Of a stretch of 64,000 nucleotides of DNA, positions 8,591-20,024 are shown in pieces (position 1 is the first letter of the stretch; each line of letters begins with the position of its first letter). The notes beneath the pieces were generated by a model that was not told where the DNA came from, did not search any database, and worked only from the letters and a program-made list of their open reading frames with translations. Both the position numbers and the translations under genes were made by a program. The stretch lies in the NCBI GenBank assembly GCA_009760855.2, contig WPIO01000123.1:932001-996000 (forward strand), given 5' to 3'. Origin of the DNA: Cristatella mucedo (Eukaryota > Bryozoa > Phylactolaemata > Cristatellidae).

Positions 8591-9739
8591 TGATCGACTA
8601 AATTGCTATAGAAGATTTGTCATTACATTGATTTGGATAGGTCATTCCTAAAGCAAAATGTACAACTTAATAATAAATTTGGTCGATATTTTAAGGCACT
8701 GGTACGAGTACCTCTTTATCTGCTAAAAATCCACCAAGTGCCCCTCCCACCGTAAAGAGTGAGGACAACAAAGTCACCGTAGCCGTACTTGCTTATAAGA
8801 AGATAGCTCAGGTACTTCAAGCTGCCTTGTGAGCTAACTTTGACCATACAAAAATTTGACTTACAAGTACTTATTAATTAAAAAAATGGTGCTACAATAG
8901 TAGGAATATAGATTGCACTTGCAATGTCAGTTTAAATCTTCAGTAGAGTACCATGACACAAGGTGTGGCCAATGGATTATGTGAGCATAGCTTTGACCAT
9001 CCCAAATCGTAATACTGAGTCGATAAAATAGATAAGCTGAAGTTGTTATTGAAGGTGACGATAGGTGAAATAGATATTGACTACCTTATTCTATTCTTCC
9101 ACACTAGCCTTTGAACCTTACCGATGGGAGGTTGAGGAAGCAGGAGCAAAATCTGTGAATGATACTTTAGACATACTATTTAAGCCCGTGTGATAATAAA
9201 AGTTTCTCAAATTATAGCCGATAATAACTGGTTGTGTCGTAATTGTCGGGTTATCAGCTATGTGTTAGGCTCTGAAATAGTCATATGTGCTTATATCTTT
9301 GAGGGTGTAGGTTGTACTTTCGGTTGAGTACTACTCATCCAAACTGTTAATTCAGATCAGTCTATTCAGTTGCCTCAGAATTTTAAGTGTAAATCACTAA
9401 CAGCAGCAAGATATGGGTGCTCGTTATACTAGAAATACTATAAGACCATCGAATTTAGGAGTGCTCATTGGAGTTCACTAAGGCAGCATCTTAGAATTGT
9501 TGGCCCAGCCTTTAGATTCCAGTTGCACCGTTGTCAAGCATCTCTAGAGTCTAGCACTGTTAGTTGAACTGTGCCTGCAGCATTTGGATTTTAGGTCTCA
9601 AACACTGCCATGGCACACCGAGCCAGCTATACGCGTTCATTGTCCGTTGGAAAATCGTCTTCCAAAAATTGAAGCTGCTGTGAACATCGTAATGGGAAAC
9701 CGATGCAGCTATGACCTGTCTAAAGCTTATCTATTTGAT
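8591..9739. other. Unassigned AT-rich DNA
   Basis: More than 1.1 kb without a recognisable repeat, open frame of note, RNA gene or domain. The region lies between the LINE A remnant and the gypsy-type element. I found no LINE A sequence here that would mark the left flank of the LTR insertion. Confidence 0.5.
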
Positions 9740-9935
9740 GTTTGACTGTAGCCCGTAAGAAATTACATGACAAGGGATATCAAAACGCTTATCGCTTCTG
9801 GAGCGTCTGTGAAGCGGACGAACGTCTGTTGGAGGGCAGCGACGCTTCAGCCGGCTCGGTGTGTGGTAGAATAAACTTGGGGATTTGCTCGTCGGCTGGT
9901 GTTTTGTGCTGTGCGCGAGGGCAATAAATCTACAA
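9740..9935 (+). repeat. 5' LTR-like end of the gypsy-type element
   Basis: Similarity to 13640-13812 is clearest over the last 120 bases: AACGTCTG, GGAGGGCAG, GTGTGTGGTAGAATAAAC and GCTCGTCGGCTGGTGTTTTG are shared with small changes. AATAAA at about 9871 is a possible polyadenylation signal. The left boundary is uncertain because the outer part has diverged, and no target duplication was identified. Confidence 0.6.
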
Positions 9936-9950
9936 GCTACTTTGGCTGTA

Positions 9951-10640
9951 ATGGAGAACGTAAAGTTCAGCCACATCGTCACTGAATTCTAAGGCAGCGG
10001 AGACTTTTCGGGCTGGTTGAGAAGTTTGATCAGGTGGCAGAGATCCAAGGTATTGTCGCTGCCAACCGCCACCAATTTCTGCCCCATTTTCTAACCGGCG
10101 GAGCGTTCGCTATGTACCAAAGCATCGATGGACATCGTCGTTAGAGAGGCCCCTCTGGCTGCATTTTCGGCGGAGAAATTTACAGCTTATGAGGAGCTCA
10201 CGACACGGCGGCTCCAAGCTTGGGAGCCAGTGGACGTATACGCATCGATTTCGGCACGGCTGGCCGGATTAGTGAGTGCGGCTGCGAAGGATGACTTGTT
10301 AAAATACGTATTCGTCACCAGGCTTCCTGAAGACATCCGAAAGCAGCTATGCGCGGCGTGTGCGCTCGACAAGATGGCGATTTCTGAGGTGGTTGAGGAG
10401 GCACGAGCGCTTATGAATTGCTCTGCCGAGCTGCGCGGCCGCTGCTGAGGCACTTGTAGCTAGAGGCTCTCGCCCGACTCCACGGAAGCGTTTTAGTTTC
10501 TTCTGAAAAATGGAAGGGCACATAAGTCGCAACAGCCGTTCGTCGCAAAGGCAGCGAAGACTGTGTTATTTATGCGGCGACGAATTGCACCTATCAGCTA
10601 TATGTCCGGAGCGTCGTACTGATGCACAGCCAAAAAGCGA
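9951..10640 (+). pseudogene. gag-like pseudogene with CCHC zinc knuckle
   Basis: A start-like ATG at 9951 opens MENVKFSHIVTEF and meets a stop after 13 codons. An open frame (10128-10448) then carries a capsid-like segment with EDIRKQLCAACALDKMAISE. After another frame change, 10564-10605 encodes CYLCGDELHLSAIC, a clean C-x2-C-x4-H-x4-C zinc knuckle that would bind RNA in a working nucleocapsid. At least two disruptions make it a pseudogene. Confidence 0.7.
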
Positions 10641-10682
10641 GTAAGGAGAAGCCCATGTTATAGCGCCGGCGCATTCCCCTGC

Positions 10683-11020
10683 TTGTCAACTCGACTGCCA
10701 ACAATAAATGTTCTCAACGGTGGTCGTATTATGAAGGCACTCCTTGATACTGGTTGCTCTCGGTCGATAGTGACTAAATCTTCGGTACTGCTTGCCACCT
10801 CGGCGCAGTCTTATCCGGTTAACGAGCCAGTAATTGCGTTCAATGGAGAGTCGCTCGTTGTCGGTCGGCGTGCCGCATGACATGCTCTGTGCAGGGCATC
10901 GCAATAGACCTGGACTGCCTCGTATCCGAGATCGTACCGGGGTATGATATTATCCTTGGCATGGATTCTGTGCGACAGCTGGGAGGCGTGGTGATAGTCC
11001 CTGAAGGCGGTGTAGTAATC
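10683..11020 (+). pseudogene. Retropepsin-like aspartic protease remnant
   Basis: The frame from 10683 reads MKALLDTGCSRSIVT, with the catalytic DTG triad of retroviral-type aspartic proteases. After a frame change, the C-terminal signature appears as YDIILGMDSVRQLGG near 10945-10985. This enzyme would cut the element's polyprotein. The frame change and following stop separate it from the reverse transcriptase. Confidence 0.7.
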
Positions 11021-11090
11021 CTTTAATGGGCGGGACAGTGCAATCGGGGCACTGTCGAGCGACGTCAGTGTTTCCGACAGAGACTTTTCG

Positions 11091-11726
11091 GTGGTTTACC
11101 GTAACGGAAAATGGGTCGTAAAGTGGAATTGGGCCGACGGCGTGACTTCTCCCACTTGGGTAACTCGCGTCGAGGCTTACCGCGTACCCGCCGACTTGCA
11201 GGCCGACTACGATAAGGAGATCCAAGAGTGGATCCAACTCGGCTGGCTGAAGCCTGACGAAGGGGAGTGTGAAGGCCTCGTGCCGCTAATGAGCGTGTTC
11301 CAGAGTAATAAAGACAAAGTGCGGCCCGTTTTAGACTACCGCGAGCTGAACCAATACGTTTCCAGCCACACTGCCAACGGTGACGTTTGCAGCGAGAAAC
11401 TTCGGGCATGGCGCCGCATGGGAAGTAACGTCAGCATTATCGACCTTTGCAAAGCGTATTTAAAGCTTAATGTCGACCCTTCCCTGTGGAGATACCAGGT
11501 TGCCGCCTACCAGGGGAGGCGGTACTGCCTGACACGGCTAGGCTTCGGATTAAATGTAGCGCCTAAGATAATGACCGCCGTGTTAAATAAGGTGCTTTCT
11601 ATGGACCCACAGGTGCGCGAAGGCACTGACTCATACTTGGACAATATAATCGCCAACAAAGCCATTGTCACGAATGAGCATGCTATCTCTCTCCTACGAC
11701 AGTTCGGGCTCGAAGCGAAGTCCTAG
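11091..11726 (+). pseudogene. Gypsy-type reverse transcriptase fragment
   Basis: This 211-codon open stretch shows VRPVLDYRELNQYV, IIDLCKAYLKLNV (catalytic Asp of motif A) and RRYCLTRLGFGLNVAPKIM (motif B). At the position of the YxDD box it reads SYLDNI, so the second catalytic aspartate is Asn. The frame ends in a stop at 11724 before the thumb. It is clearly a Ty3/gypsy-type polymerase but inactive as read. Confidence 0.85.
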
Positions 11727-12044
11727 GAAAAGTTGGTCGGAGGTCGCGTACTAGGGCTTCGCTTCACTGACCATGAAGGAAAGCTAAAGTGGGGCTGAGA
11801 TAACGATGTTGAACCGCTACCTCAATGCACGACTCGCAGGTGCCTTTTCTCGTGGTGTGGACAATTAACAGGCAATTTTCCCGTTGCCGGATGGCTTCGA
11901 CCAGCCTGCAGCGACGTAAAGAGAGCCACAAAAGATCTGTCATGGGATGCCGAGGTCACGGAGGACGTCCTTCGGATGGCACAGGAGATCGGCCGACACG
12001 TAATAAAGGAGGATCCAGTTTCCGGAGTATGGAGTGTGCCAGGT

Positions 12045-12340
12045 CACCCAGCGGACAGGTATGGTGTGACGCAAGCAGCTTAGCGATAGGCGCCTGCTTG
12101 CTTGCGAATTGGAGGGCAGACTGTCGAGGATGCCTCTTGGCTTACAAAGCCAGATGACGTAGCGCATATAAATCTGGCCGAACTTGAGGCTGTCATAAAG
12201 AGCCAAAACTTAGCCCTGGCCAGGGGCCTTCGAGAGATCGAATTTTTTACTGACTTGGCCACTGTGCATTCGTGGCTTCGATCGCTTGTCGAAGGCGATA
12301 AGCCTATCTGTACGCGAGGTTTGGGTGAGGCATAGGCTCG
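12045..12340 (+). pseudogene. RNase H-like remnant of the gypsy-type element
   Basis: VWCDASSLAIGACLL near 12060 carries the first catalytic Asp. After a frame change, INLAELEAVIKSQNLAL carries the catalytic Glu, and FFTDLATVHSWL carries the third acidic residue. The set matches gypsy RNase H. The frame change and the stop after GLGEA break it. Confidence 0.7.
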
Positions 12341-12499
12341 ACGGCGGACAGCAATAATACGCGACATAATTAAGAAGAACGACCTCCGGATGAGATTACA
12401 GCAGGCGCGTTCGGCCGACTACAAAGCAGACCACTTAACGCCCGCAGCCGTGGCTTAAGCCAATCTCGATTCTCGCAGCTGCTACTCCAGCGCAAGAAG

Positions 12500-13440
12500 T
12501 AGACCTGCTAGTGTTCCACGATTTGCATCACCTAGGGGTTGACCCTATGTTGTACCTGGCCGGGCTCTGCTTCCTGGCATTTCCGTAATAGATAACGGAA
12601 CGCATTGTTAAATCGTGCATGTGTTGCCGGTCTGTGGATCCACTGCCAGTGTCTTGGAGCCGTGGACATTTGGACGTCGACTCCAACTGGCGCCGCCTGG
12701 CTATTGACGTTACTTTCTTCAACGGGGTCAAGTATCTGACACTTGTCGATAGCGGCCCCAGCAGGTTTGTTATCTGGCGGCGTATAACCGAGATAGCCAG
12801 ACCTCGGTGTTCCGACACTTGGACGAAGTATTCCGAGAAAGGGGTCCGCCTTGGCAGCTCCTAATGGACAATTCTGCCACTTTCCGATCGAAAGCTGTTC
12901 ACCAGCTTTGTGATCGTTGGGGGATACACCCAATGTATCGCTGCGCCTACCGCTCCTCTGAAAACGGCGTAGTAGAGCGAAACCATTGAACAATACAAGG
13001 AATGGCAGCCTGGAGTGGGCGGGACATACTGATAATGGTGTACTGGTACAATATCTCTGCCACCACCGGATTGACGCCGGCTCATCGCATTGCCGTTAGC
13101 TTTTCTCGTACGAATTGAAACCTCCGATGGCTCGCGAGACTGGCACAAAGAGCTCTGACGGAAATGACTTGATTCAGGGTAAGCGGGTTTTCGTAAAAAC
13201 CCCCGGAACCCGTTGCAGCGCTCAGTGACCACAGGGGACAGTTACTGCCCCAGCGGAAGGAGTTGGCATTGAAATTGATGGAATCCGCCACCACCTAGCG
13301 GACATCAAACCAGTACCGAACGCCAACGAACTCCTTGACGAACACTCCGATGCTCGCAGTGGTAATACGGCCAGAGCTGACAAACCCAGCAGACAGCTAC
13401 GGCCAAGATATGGCCTGAGACCACCGGCACACTATCTGGA
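12500..13440 (+). pseudogene. Integrase remnant of the gypsy-type element
   Basis: An HHCC zinc-binding start is visible as DLHHLG near 12520 and CMCC near 12618. The catalytic core follows with LAIDVTFF (first Asp), LLMDNSATF (second Asp) and SSENGVVERNH (Glu), so all three acidic residues of the DDE triad are present, in two reading frames. A C-terminal part continues past 13000 with LTPAHRIAV. Stops near 12590 and 12987 and the frame shifts make it non-functional. Confidence 0.75.
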
Positions 13441-13639
13441 CAATGTGCTTACTGTTTAACTTTCTCACTGCCAAACAGTGAAGAATGCGCCGTAGATATA
13501 TCTCCAGATCAGGCGGGCATGTGGTTTTGTTGATGTATACCCTAGTCTGTGACAGCACCTAAATGTTATCTGCCAGTACTAGGCAGGGAGACCCCCCCCC
13601 CCCTGCTACTACCGGCTACCCAATCGGAGTGCAGCAAAT

Positions 13640-13812
13640 CGTAAGCTGCAACATCAACGAATCAGAACTCAGCATACCGGTACTTTAGACGACAGGAGCA
13701 GACTAACGTCTGCAGGAGGGCAGTAATCCTTCCACTGGCTAGATGTGTGGTAGCATAAACTGGTGGTGTTGCTCGTCGGCTGGTGTTTTGTGCAGTGGGC
13801 GACGGCAATCAG
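13640..13812 (+). repeat. 3' LTR-like end of the gypsy-type element
   Basis: The right half matches the 5' copy, ending at GACGGCAATCA near 13812. A run of 11 C residues lies just left (about 13591-13601). The divergence between the two LTR-like ends is substantial by eye, which implies an old insertion. Confidence 0.6.
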
Positions 13813-15065
13813 TTTAGAACAACAATAGGTCTGGCAGAAAAAGCACTGGCTTGGTTTAAATCATTCTTGTCTGACCGTGTTCTATCCGTGTCGTGTGGGG
13901 GTCAGGTCTCAGACACGAGGAGGGTTACCTATGGAGCCCCTCAAGGATCTGTACTCGGTCCATTCCTGTTCTCCAATTAAACACAACCTCTGGGGAAAGT
14001 GATTAAGGCCCATGGAATAGAATATCACTTCTATGCTGACGATAATCAGTTGTTTTTGTCATTCAAACTGACGGCATCTGCTGCTGCAATTCAGAACATA
14101 AATGCTTGCCTTGCCGATATTCGATTCTGGATGTCGGAAAATTTCCTGAAATTAAATGATGATAAAACCGGACCACTGCTCATAGGACACCCAAAGCGTG
14201 TGGCTGCATTCAAAGGATCTGCTATTCTAGTAGGTGATGCGATTGTGCGACCATAACCACGTGCTCGAAATTTAGGTGTCGTATTCGACAGCTGCCTCAA
14301 TTTCAAAAGCTTCATTCAGAAGACTGCTTTCACAGCTAGCCATCACATCCAATCCCTATCCAAGATTAGGCGCTGACTCCCACTGTGGCTTGTAAAGAAT
14401 TCAACTAGCTCTTTAGTTCTGTATGGGCTTGATTACTGTAATTCCCTTTGGCTGGGCTGCCAAAGAAATATATTAGGCCACTGCAGCGGACTATGAATAT
14501 GGCTGCAAGGCTGGTCTTCAAGTCCCAGCGGTTTGAGCACATGTCTCCTTTGCTGAAAGAGCTAGGATGGTTGCCGGTTGAACAAATGATACAGAGCAAA
14601 GTTCTTACGCTGACCCACAAGGCCAGCTACGGCTTGGCTCCTTCGTACCTCGCTAAACTGCTGCATCAGTTTCAGCCTGTTCGTGCCCTGAAGTCCTGTG
14701 AGGACAATAAAATAGCTGTCCTATTCCTCTGCTTAAAGACAGTTGGCGACAGAAGCTTTAGTTCTGCAGGTCCTAGGCTGTGGAACTAGCTTCCACAATA
14801 CTGACAAAACGACAACTACTCTCCTATTGCAGACTACGGCACATCCTTTTCAGCGGTCCTGAGCTACTTCTATGCTACTCACTACCTCAACTGCACTTCT
14901 GAGTCTGTTATGCTTTCCACTTTCTCTTTGTTGCGTGAGAAGAAGTCTTTTGGCTACCGAAAGCGTACCGTAAGCTGCTTAGGCTGTGAGTGTGCTATAA
15001 AAACTCTCCTGTGTAACACCCACAGGGTCTTTATGACTTTATGGAGTTACAGACGGAGATTCAAC
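13808..15065 (+). pseudogene. LINE A reverse transcriptase fragment with 3' tail
   Basis: Three open segments in different frames give GLAEKALAWFKSFLSDRVLS, GAPQGSVLGPFLFS (motif B) and HFYADDNQLFLSF (motif C, with both aspartates). Next come NFLKLNDDKT and, after further frame changes, the post-RT region RPLQRTMNMAARLVFKS and LGWLPVEQMIQSKVLTLTHK. The untranslated tail includes ACTCTCCTGTGTAACACC and ends near GTTACAGACGGAGAT. The N-terminal half, including any endonuclease, is absent. The motifs fit the Jockey/CR1 side of the LINEs. Confidence 0.8.
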
Positions 15066-15995
15066 TAAGAAATTCGAAAGACTAATGCTCAAGATAGGCT
15101 CTCTCAGCATATCTGCTGTTAAATCTGCAGGAAATCTAGATGTCCTGTTCTAAAGTGACAGTTCATTAGACGACCTCATCAGCTCCAAAATTTTCTCCAC
15201 AAAGCTTCCTACTTTCAGCTACATAACACATTGGTAGAATTCAGTGCTTGGTCAGACATTGTTATCCCATCTAAATTAGGTCAATGCGTTTGTGCATGCC
15301 ATCTTGACTTCTATAGCACGTCGCTTGGTGATCTACCTGCAAGTGCTATCTGGATCTTACGATTGGGGGTGTAACTTTGCATCCAGGCTTAACTGTCAAA
15401 GGCAACACTGTTGAAAGCTTATCCCTTCTCACACCGACCTGCAATAGCCACCAGTTAAGGAGGGCATCGACATCAAGGTTCTGTCCCTCACTATTAGGTA
15501 TCTTCATTCTTTGGTTCCAAACTGCCTTTTAGATGTATTTCACTACTACGCTAAGCATCGTACCACCAGCTTTTTGGAATCTACCTGTTCACCTATACTC
15601 GTACAAATCTCAAATCGTTTAAAGACCGTGCCTTTAGTTCGTGTGCTGCCAAAGCTTGGAACTCACTCCCTATTTGCATGATGATATCCCATGACTTGAG
15701 ATAAGTTAAAAGGAAGCTACAAACGCATTTATTTATCACAGTAGTCAGCAGGTTCATGTGATTCGTCCTTTGTGTATCGACACTTAGCATCCTGCCACTA
15801 ACCATTTGCAAGCTGGCCTAGTGCATTCCACCACCAACCACGTTGTGCTTGTTGTCATTGAGAATGCAACAACTAACCATTCGATCATGCTTACTTGCAG
15901 CAAATGTGAAGTGCCTAGAAGAGGGATTTATTTTTCTATGGGTGCTATACCAACATGTTAATAGTACTATTGCGATTATTAATAATACTATTATT
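15066..15995 (+). pseudogene. LINE B 3' fragment
   Basis: The fragment starts with KFERLMLKIGSLSISAVKSA, also seen at the right edge of the window (63.93 kb). It continues with IDIKVLSLTIRYLHSLV, the AWN-type C-terminal region and the LINE B untranslated tail (CATCCTGCCACTAACCA, GCAAATGTGAAGTGCCTAG). It ends in ATTATTATTATT. Multiple stops and frame changes are present. It directly abuts the LINE A 3' end. Confidence 0.7.
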
Positions 15996-16720
15996 ATTAT
16001 TCAACATTCCTCAGCAGGATATCCCCCCTTCAGGCGAGCATTGCTAAGACTAGTTCAGATGCAATACAATACTAGTATCATATTGTCCATTAACTTGATT
16101 CCAGTTGTGCAACTGTAAGATCTCGGTCTAAAATTACATTCACTCTTAAGGAGGCGGTAGTAAACAAAATATTTTAAGCATGTTAACTATTGCCAGTGAA
16201 CTTTCAATGCAAAACTGGCATTACAAAAATTGGAGTAGCACCTGTGACTGGTAGATGCATTTGCGCTGTATCTATTACTCATCAAAGTTTGGAACTGTGT
16301 TGTAAAGGCAGTCATATCAGCCAATTCTCTAAATTACAGATGGTAGTCGGGGCAAACGAATCCTATTCCTCCCACCTAAGCTTTCCAGCAAGCTTCTGGC
16401 TGGATTGGATGACTGTTCTTAGCTAACTATACAATATTTTGTTGAGTCATCACTACCCACTAAGATTAGAAACAACCTAACTCATCTAAAAGGTTTACTT
16501 TGGTACATGCACCTATGCAAATAACCTAATCGATAAAATTCTCCAGGCAGTAAATCCTACATCACAATGATGTGCTAAAAAGACTTGTGCTAAAGTAACA
16601 CCTGTTCCTAAGCTGTACTAGTAATACCGACTACAAATGATTGAGATTATCCCCTTGGATTGACTTATGGTGCAGGACGAACATTGACCATTTTACTGAC
16701 AATAGACTTTCAGTCTTACA
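15996..16720 (+). repeat. Diverged satellite segment
   Basis: This segment carries modules in the same order as the array unit: a CATTGCTAAGACTAGTTCAG module, CCAATTCTCTAAATTACAGA, CTTTCCAGCAAGC near 16381, and GCTAAAAAGACTTGTGC near 16575. These are related to 16.0-31.3 kb monomers but strongly mutated. No coding content. Confidence 0.5.
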
Positions 16721-16734
16721 GGCTTAAAACTCTA

Positions 16735-17370
16735 ACCCCGGTTAGGTTCGGTTGGCTGGTACCGGACGGCTGCAATGCAGGTATGGGTCACCGGCTAGGC
16801 CGGGGTCGGACCTTCGGCATGGCCAGTTGTGTGGTTACCTGAGAACACCGGGGCTCATGGGTAGGACACGTTGGCCGAGTAAGTCGTGGTGTTGGGGGCT
16901 CCCTGTTTAGCATCTGGATGGTTGCAGGCGTGCTCCGGCGATGCGGCCACACACGAAAATCAACGAGTAGCCAAGGTCCGAGCAGAGCTGGATAGCAGGC
17001 TCGTCATCGTGATTTGTATATTCAGCGTTTCCCGTGTATCCTGTTCGTGGCCCCCCGTGAGTTGTCTTTCGGCAGAAGGTCTCGATTGTGGTGGACGTTG
17101 ACTCCGACGTGCCAAGCAGCAACTCAGCTAGCCACATCTTTTACGGCGTACGCTCGTACTGTTGAAACGGAGTCGGTGCAATGGCAGGAGCGTGGAAGCC
17201 GACTGACCAACTAACAAGTTTATTCCAACTTTCGGCGTCTTCTTGGCCCCCACAGTTTACTGTGTTTATGAGCCTCCCTGTAGACTTGTTTAGCTGGCCG
17301 GAGTATGGCTGGGCTTGGTGGGGAAACAGCCTCTGACCCTTGGAACTCGGATACAAAACTACCAACGATT
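16735..17370 (-). mobile_element. GC-rich insert, possible LTR remnant
   Basis: A GC-rich block interrupts the AT-richer satellite. On the minus strand it reads GGAATAAACTTGTTAGTTGG, a polyadenylation-signal and downstream arrangement reminiscent of gypsy LTR ends, then a short open frame starting MWLAELLLG. Pairing with a second LTR was not found. The assignment is tentative; it may instead be unrelated unique DNA. Confidence 0.3.
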
Positions 17371-17690
17371 GGTGTTAGGTGTTCCTATCATAGAGCAGTA
17401 GCGAACGAGTAACAATACAAATATTATAGCGCTTGACTTATCGTTCAAGACTGTGGAAGACGCTGTCGGAGGATGAACTCTACTTAAGGACAATGTAAGG
17501 ACAATGCAGTGATTCTATTATTATCCTATCTATGAAATGCTCTGTACAAAGGCAGTATTTGGCTGGCTCGGTATTGGGGCTAGCTAGCGTAACTCTTTTT
17601 TCGGCCATACTATGACAATCTAACAAAGTTTGTTGAGTGGTTGGGCAATGTGAACGTGTCTCTTTGGATGAAGATGGTTGCATGACACCA
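17371..17690. other. Unassigned DNA
   Basis: No repeat module or domain was recognised between the GC-rich insert and the next satellite stretch. Confidence 0.35.
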
Positions 17691-18956
17691 GCGATATAAG
17701 GTATTATGCATCGCTCAGCAGGGCATTTACCCAGCAGGTAAACCCACCATTAAGGATTACAATCCTCTCAAATAATTCGACTACTGCTGGTAAGACTTAC
17801 TAAGAAGCAGTACAAAATATATATCCAGTGTGTACATTCATTATTTTAAAGTACTTCAATCTTTATTAATCCCGAATCTAAGCAACTGTATGCAATTTTC
17901 TACTGTCTAACTGGCATAAGCTATCATGCAGCAGCATTTTTTGCTAGTGTAGTCGAGTAATAGATATCGTCGAAATAGGCCAAAGGTCCGGCTCACATGC
18001 AGCTTTACCAGCTGCAGCCACAGTGAACCAATTCAACAGTCCTAGCCTTGTTTATGGCCATCGAAATATGTCGTACTGTCAAGTTGCCTTGATTACATCT
18101 TTGCTTTGAAGGAAGCGACAACAGCACTGCCTAGATGGCTTTAAAATTTTAAGGTTAAAAGGTCTGGCTCACTTGCTATCTTAGCAGCTGCAGCCACAGT
18201 GATCCAAATCAACTGGCCTATTTTTGCTTAGGCCAGTGAAACCAGCGTAACTATCAAATTGCACAGCTGACCTCTCTGCTTTCAACACAGCAAAAACTGT
18301 ACTGTCTGGATTGCCTTTACAGTCAATACACCCACGTCCGACCAAGTATAAGGCTAAACAGCACGCAGAGCTTTGCAGTTTTGTGTCAAGGATGTTTACT
18401 GAATACTTGGATGTTTACTGAAATAAATATCCAAAATGAGATAGGAGCTACCAAGCCACAAAAGCCTAGGCTTAAAACCAATACATTATAATGGTTTGCA
18501 CCAATGATGAGGCAAACAAGACTTGGGTTACAAGATCACGTGTTGCACATTGGTAAAAGATTAGTTACTAGCATACTTGTCTCGCAAATGACATACTCTG
18601 ACCGAATGCAGGACGTGGAGCTCGGATGCTTATCACTAGCTATAGTGGTAGTAACTCTCTGCGAATGGGTAAAAAGTAAGCATTCGACTGATAGACCATG
18701 GAAGAGAGCTAACTTTTCAGTTCCCGCAGTCATACTGATTCGATCAGACAAGCTGCCTTAAGAGGCCAACGAGATATACATTTTCACGATAAGAGAAAGA
18801 CTATGCCGCAGAACTCGGATTGTGATTTGTTAAGTGGCCGAGTTTCCTTTAGTGATATTTGGCTACTGAACAACCACCTGGAAGAGACTGAGCAGGGAAC
18901 TTCCCTCCATTAAAGCCGCACGCACAGCTGCTTGCAGGTCAGATGCAGTATGACTT
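17691..18956 (+). repeat. Diverged satellite monomer with internal duplication
   Basis: The modules run in cyclic order: TAGATATCGTCGA near 17960, CAGCTGCAGCCACAGTG at about 18010 and again at 18186, ACTGTCTGGATTGCCTTTA near 18300, AAAAAGTAAGCATTCG near 18670, CTCGGATTGTGATTTG near 18812 and CCATTAAAGCCGC near 18907. The GCTGCAGCC-containing module and the one after it occur twice in tandem here, as at 24.9-25.2 kb. Confidence 0.6.
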
Positions 18957-19147
18957 GTGCACCGACATTTGCAATCTGACCGGAGCACTAACATGTGCAA
19001 TGTAACCGGGACTCTGACTTCTTACAATGCAATCTTACATGCAATCTTACCGGAGCATACAAACTTGCTATCTAACAGGAGCACCAAAGTATTATGCAAT
19101 CTAATCGCACTACCGACATATGCAATCTAACCGGGTCACCGACATAT
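18957..19147. repeat. Minisatellite of about 27-bp period
   Basis: About seven imperfect repeats of a unit like GACATATGCAATCTAACCGG separated by GAGCACC-like spacers. Clear members start near 18961, 18986, 19022, 19052, 19080 and 19112. No related tract occurs at the equivalent place in other satellite monomers, so it is a local expansion. Confidence 0.75.
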
Positions 19148-20024
19148 CCCCGTGTCCAGCGATTTATGTAGTCTTTTTATCGTTTAGTAATATAACTCAA
19201 ATATAAAATGACACATATAAGTCATCAAGCGAATTCAGATTCAAATGTTGCACACTTTTTTCAATCCACCAGTAAATAACTGAGACAAAAGAGCACCAGC
19301 ATTTATGGTAGTAACACTTTTGTCTGAGAAGTCATCGATATCTTCAGAGTGGCTCGAGTTAAATGTCGAGTTCACGTATTGCTTTAGTAGCTGCGGCTAT
19401 ATAGAATATAGCTATATAGAACATAAGAAAATTCAAACAGCCTAGCCTACTCATTTTTGTCAAAGAAAGCACGGATTACACAGCCTGGATACACTTAAGA
19501 TTTTGCACCCCTTTAGCCAGAACTAAATACAGACTGGGCAACACGGCTAAGCTATAAACTTCGGCAAATCCCAAAGCTTGGCATTTTATTCTATAATAAC
19601 TTTGGTAAGCTGATTCTTTAAATAACCGATTGCTGTCGCCTTAAAGAATCCCTGCCTTATCAAACATACTTTCCAGCAGGCCACTGGCTCGATTAGACGA
19701 CTTCCCTCGGCTAATAAGTTATCCTGTAGTCCGGCCGTCATACAGTTGGATTTAGAACCTCCTAATTTAGCTCGAAGGTTCTACAGTCAAGAGAAAATTC
19801 CCCAAAAATCTAACAGATTCAATTCTCCAAATAGTATTACAACTGTGTAATGGCTCGGTTAACATGACTTGTGTTGCAATGAAATATGCTGGTACATGGT
19901 CATAATCCAGAACAGCTGCATGCACAAATTTATCGCCAGACTGACACTAGACACTGACTGAATGCAGATCATTCGCCTCAGAGCCTTACAATTAGTAATG
20001 GGCGCAGTAACTTTACCCCCTAAA
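19148..20024 (+). repeat. Diverged satellite monomer
   Basis: The best match is to the first monomer of the array unit (27690-28060). ACACTTTTGTCTGAGAAGTC and ATCCCAAAGCTTGGCATTTT correspond to ACTTTTGTTTGAGGAGTC and ATCCCAAAGCTGGGCATTTT. CTTTCCAGCAGGCC near 19670 follows, as in the array. No open frame of note. Confidence 0.65.

Larger units (their letters stand above)
9740..13812 (+). mobile_element. Degenerate Ty3/gypsy-type LTR retrotransposon
   Basis: Two related LTR-like ends flank traces of gag, protease, reverse transcriptase, RNase H and integrase in Ty3/gypsy order. The integrase lies after RNase H, which excludes the Ty1/copia order. Total length is about 4.1 kb, slightly short for the group. 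Several stops and frame changes break both gag and pol, and the RT active-site box is altered, so the copy cannot move. Immediately right of the 3' LTR-like end begins a LINE A reverse transcriptase fragment. Confidence 0.8.
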
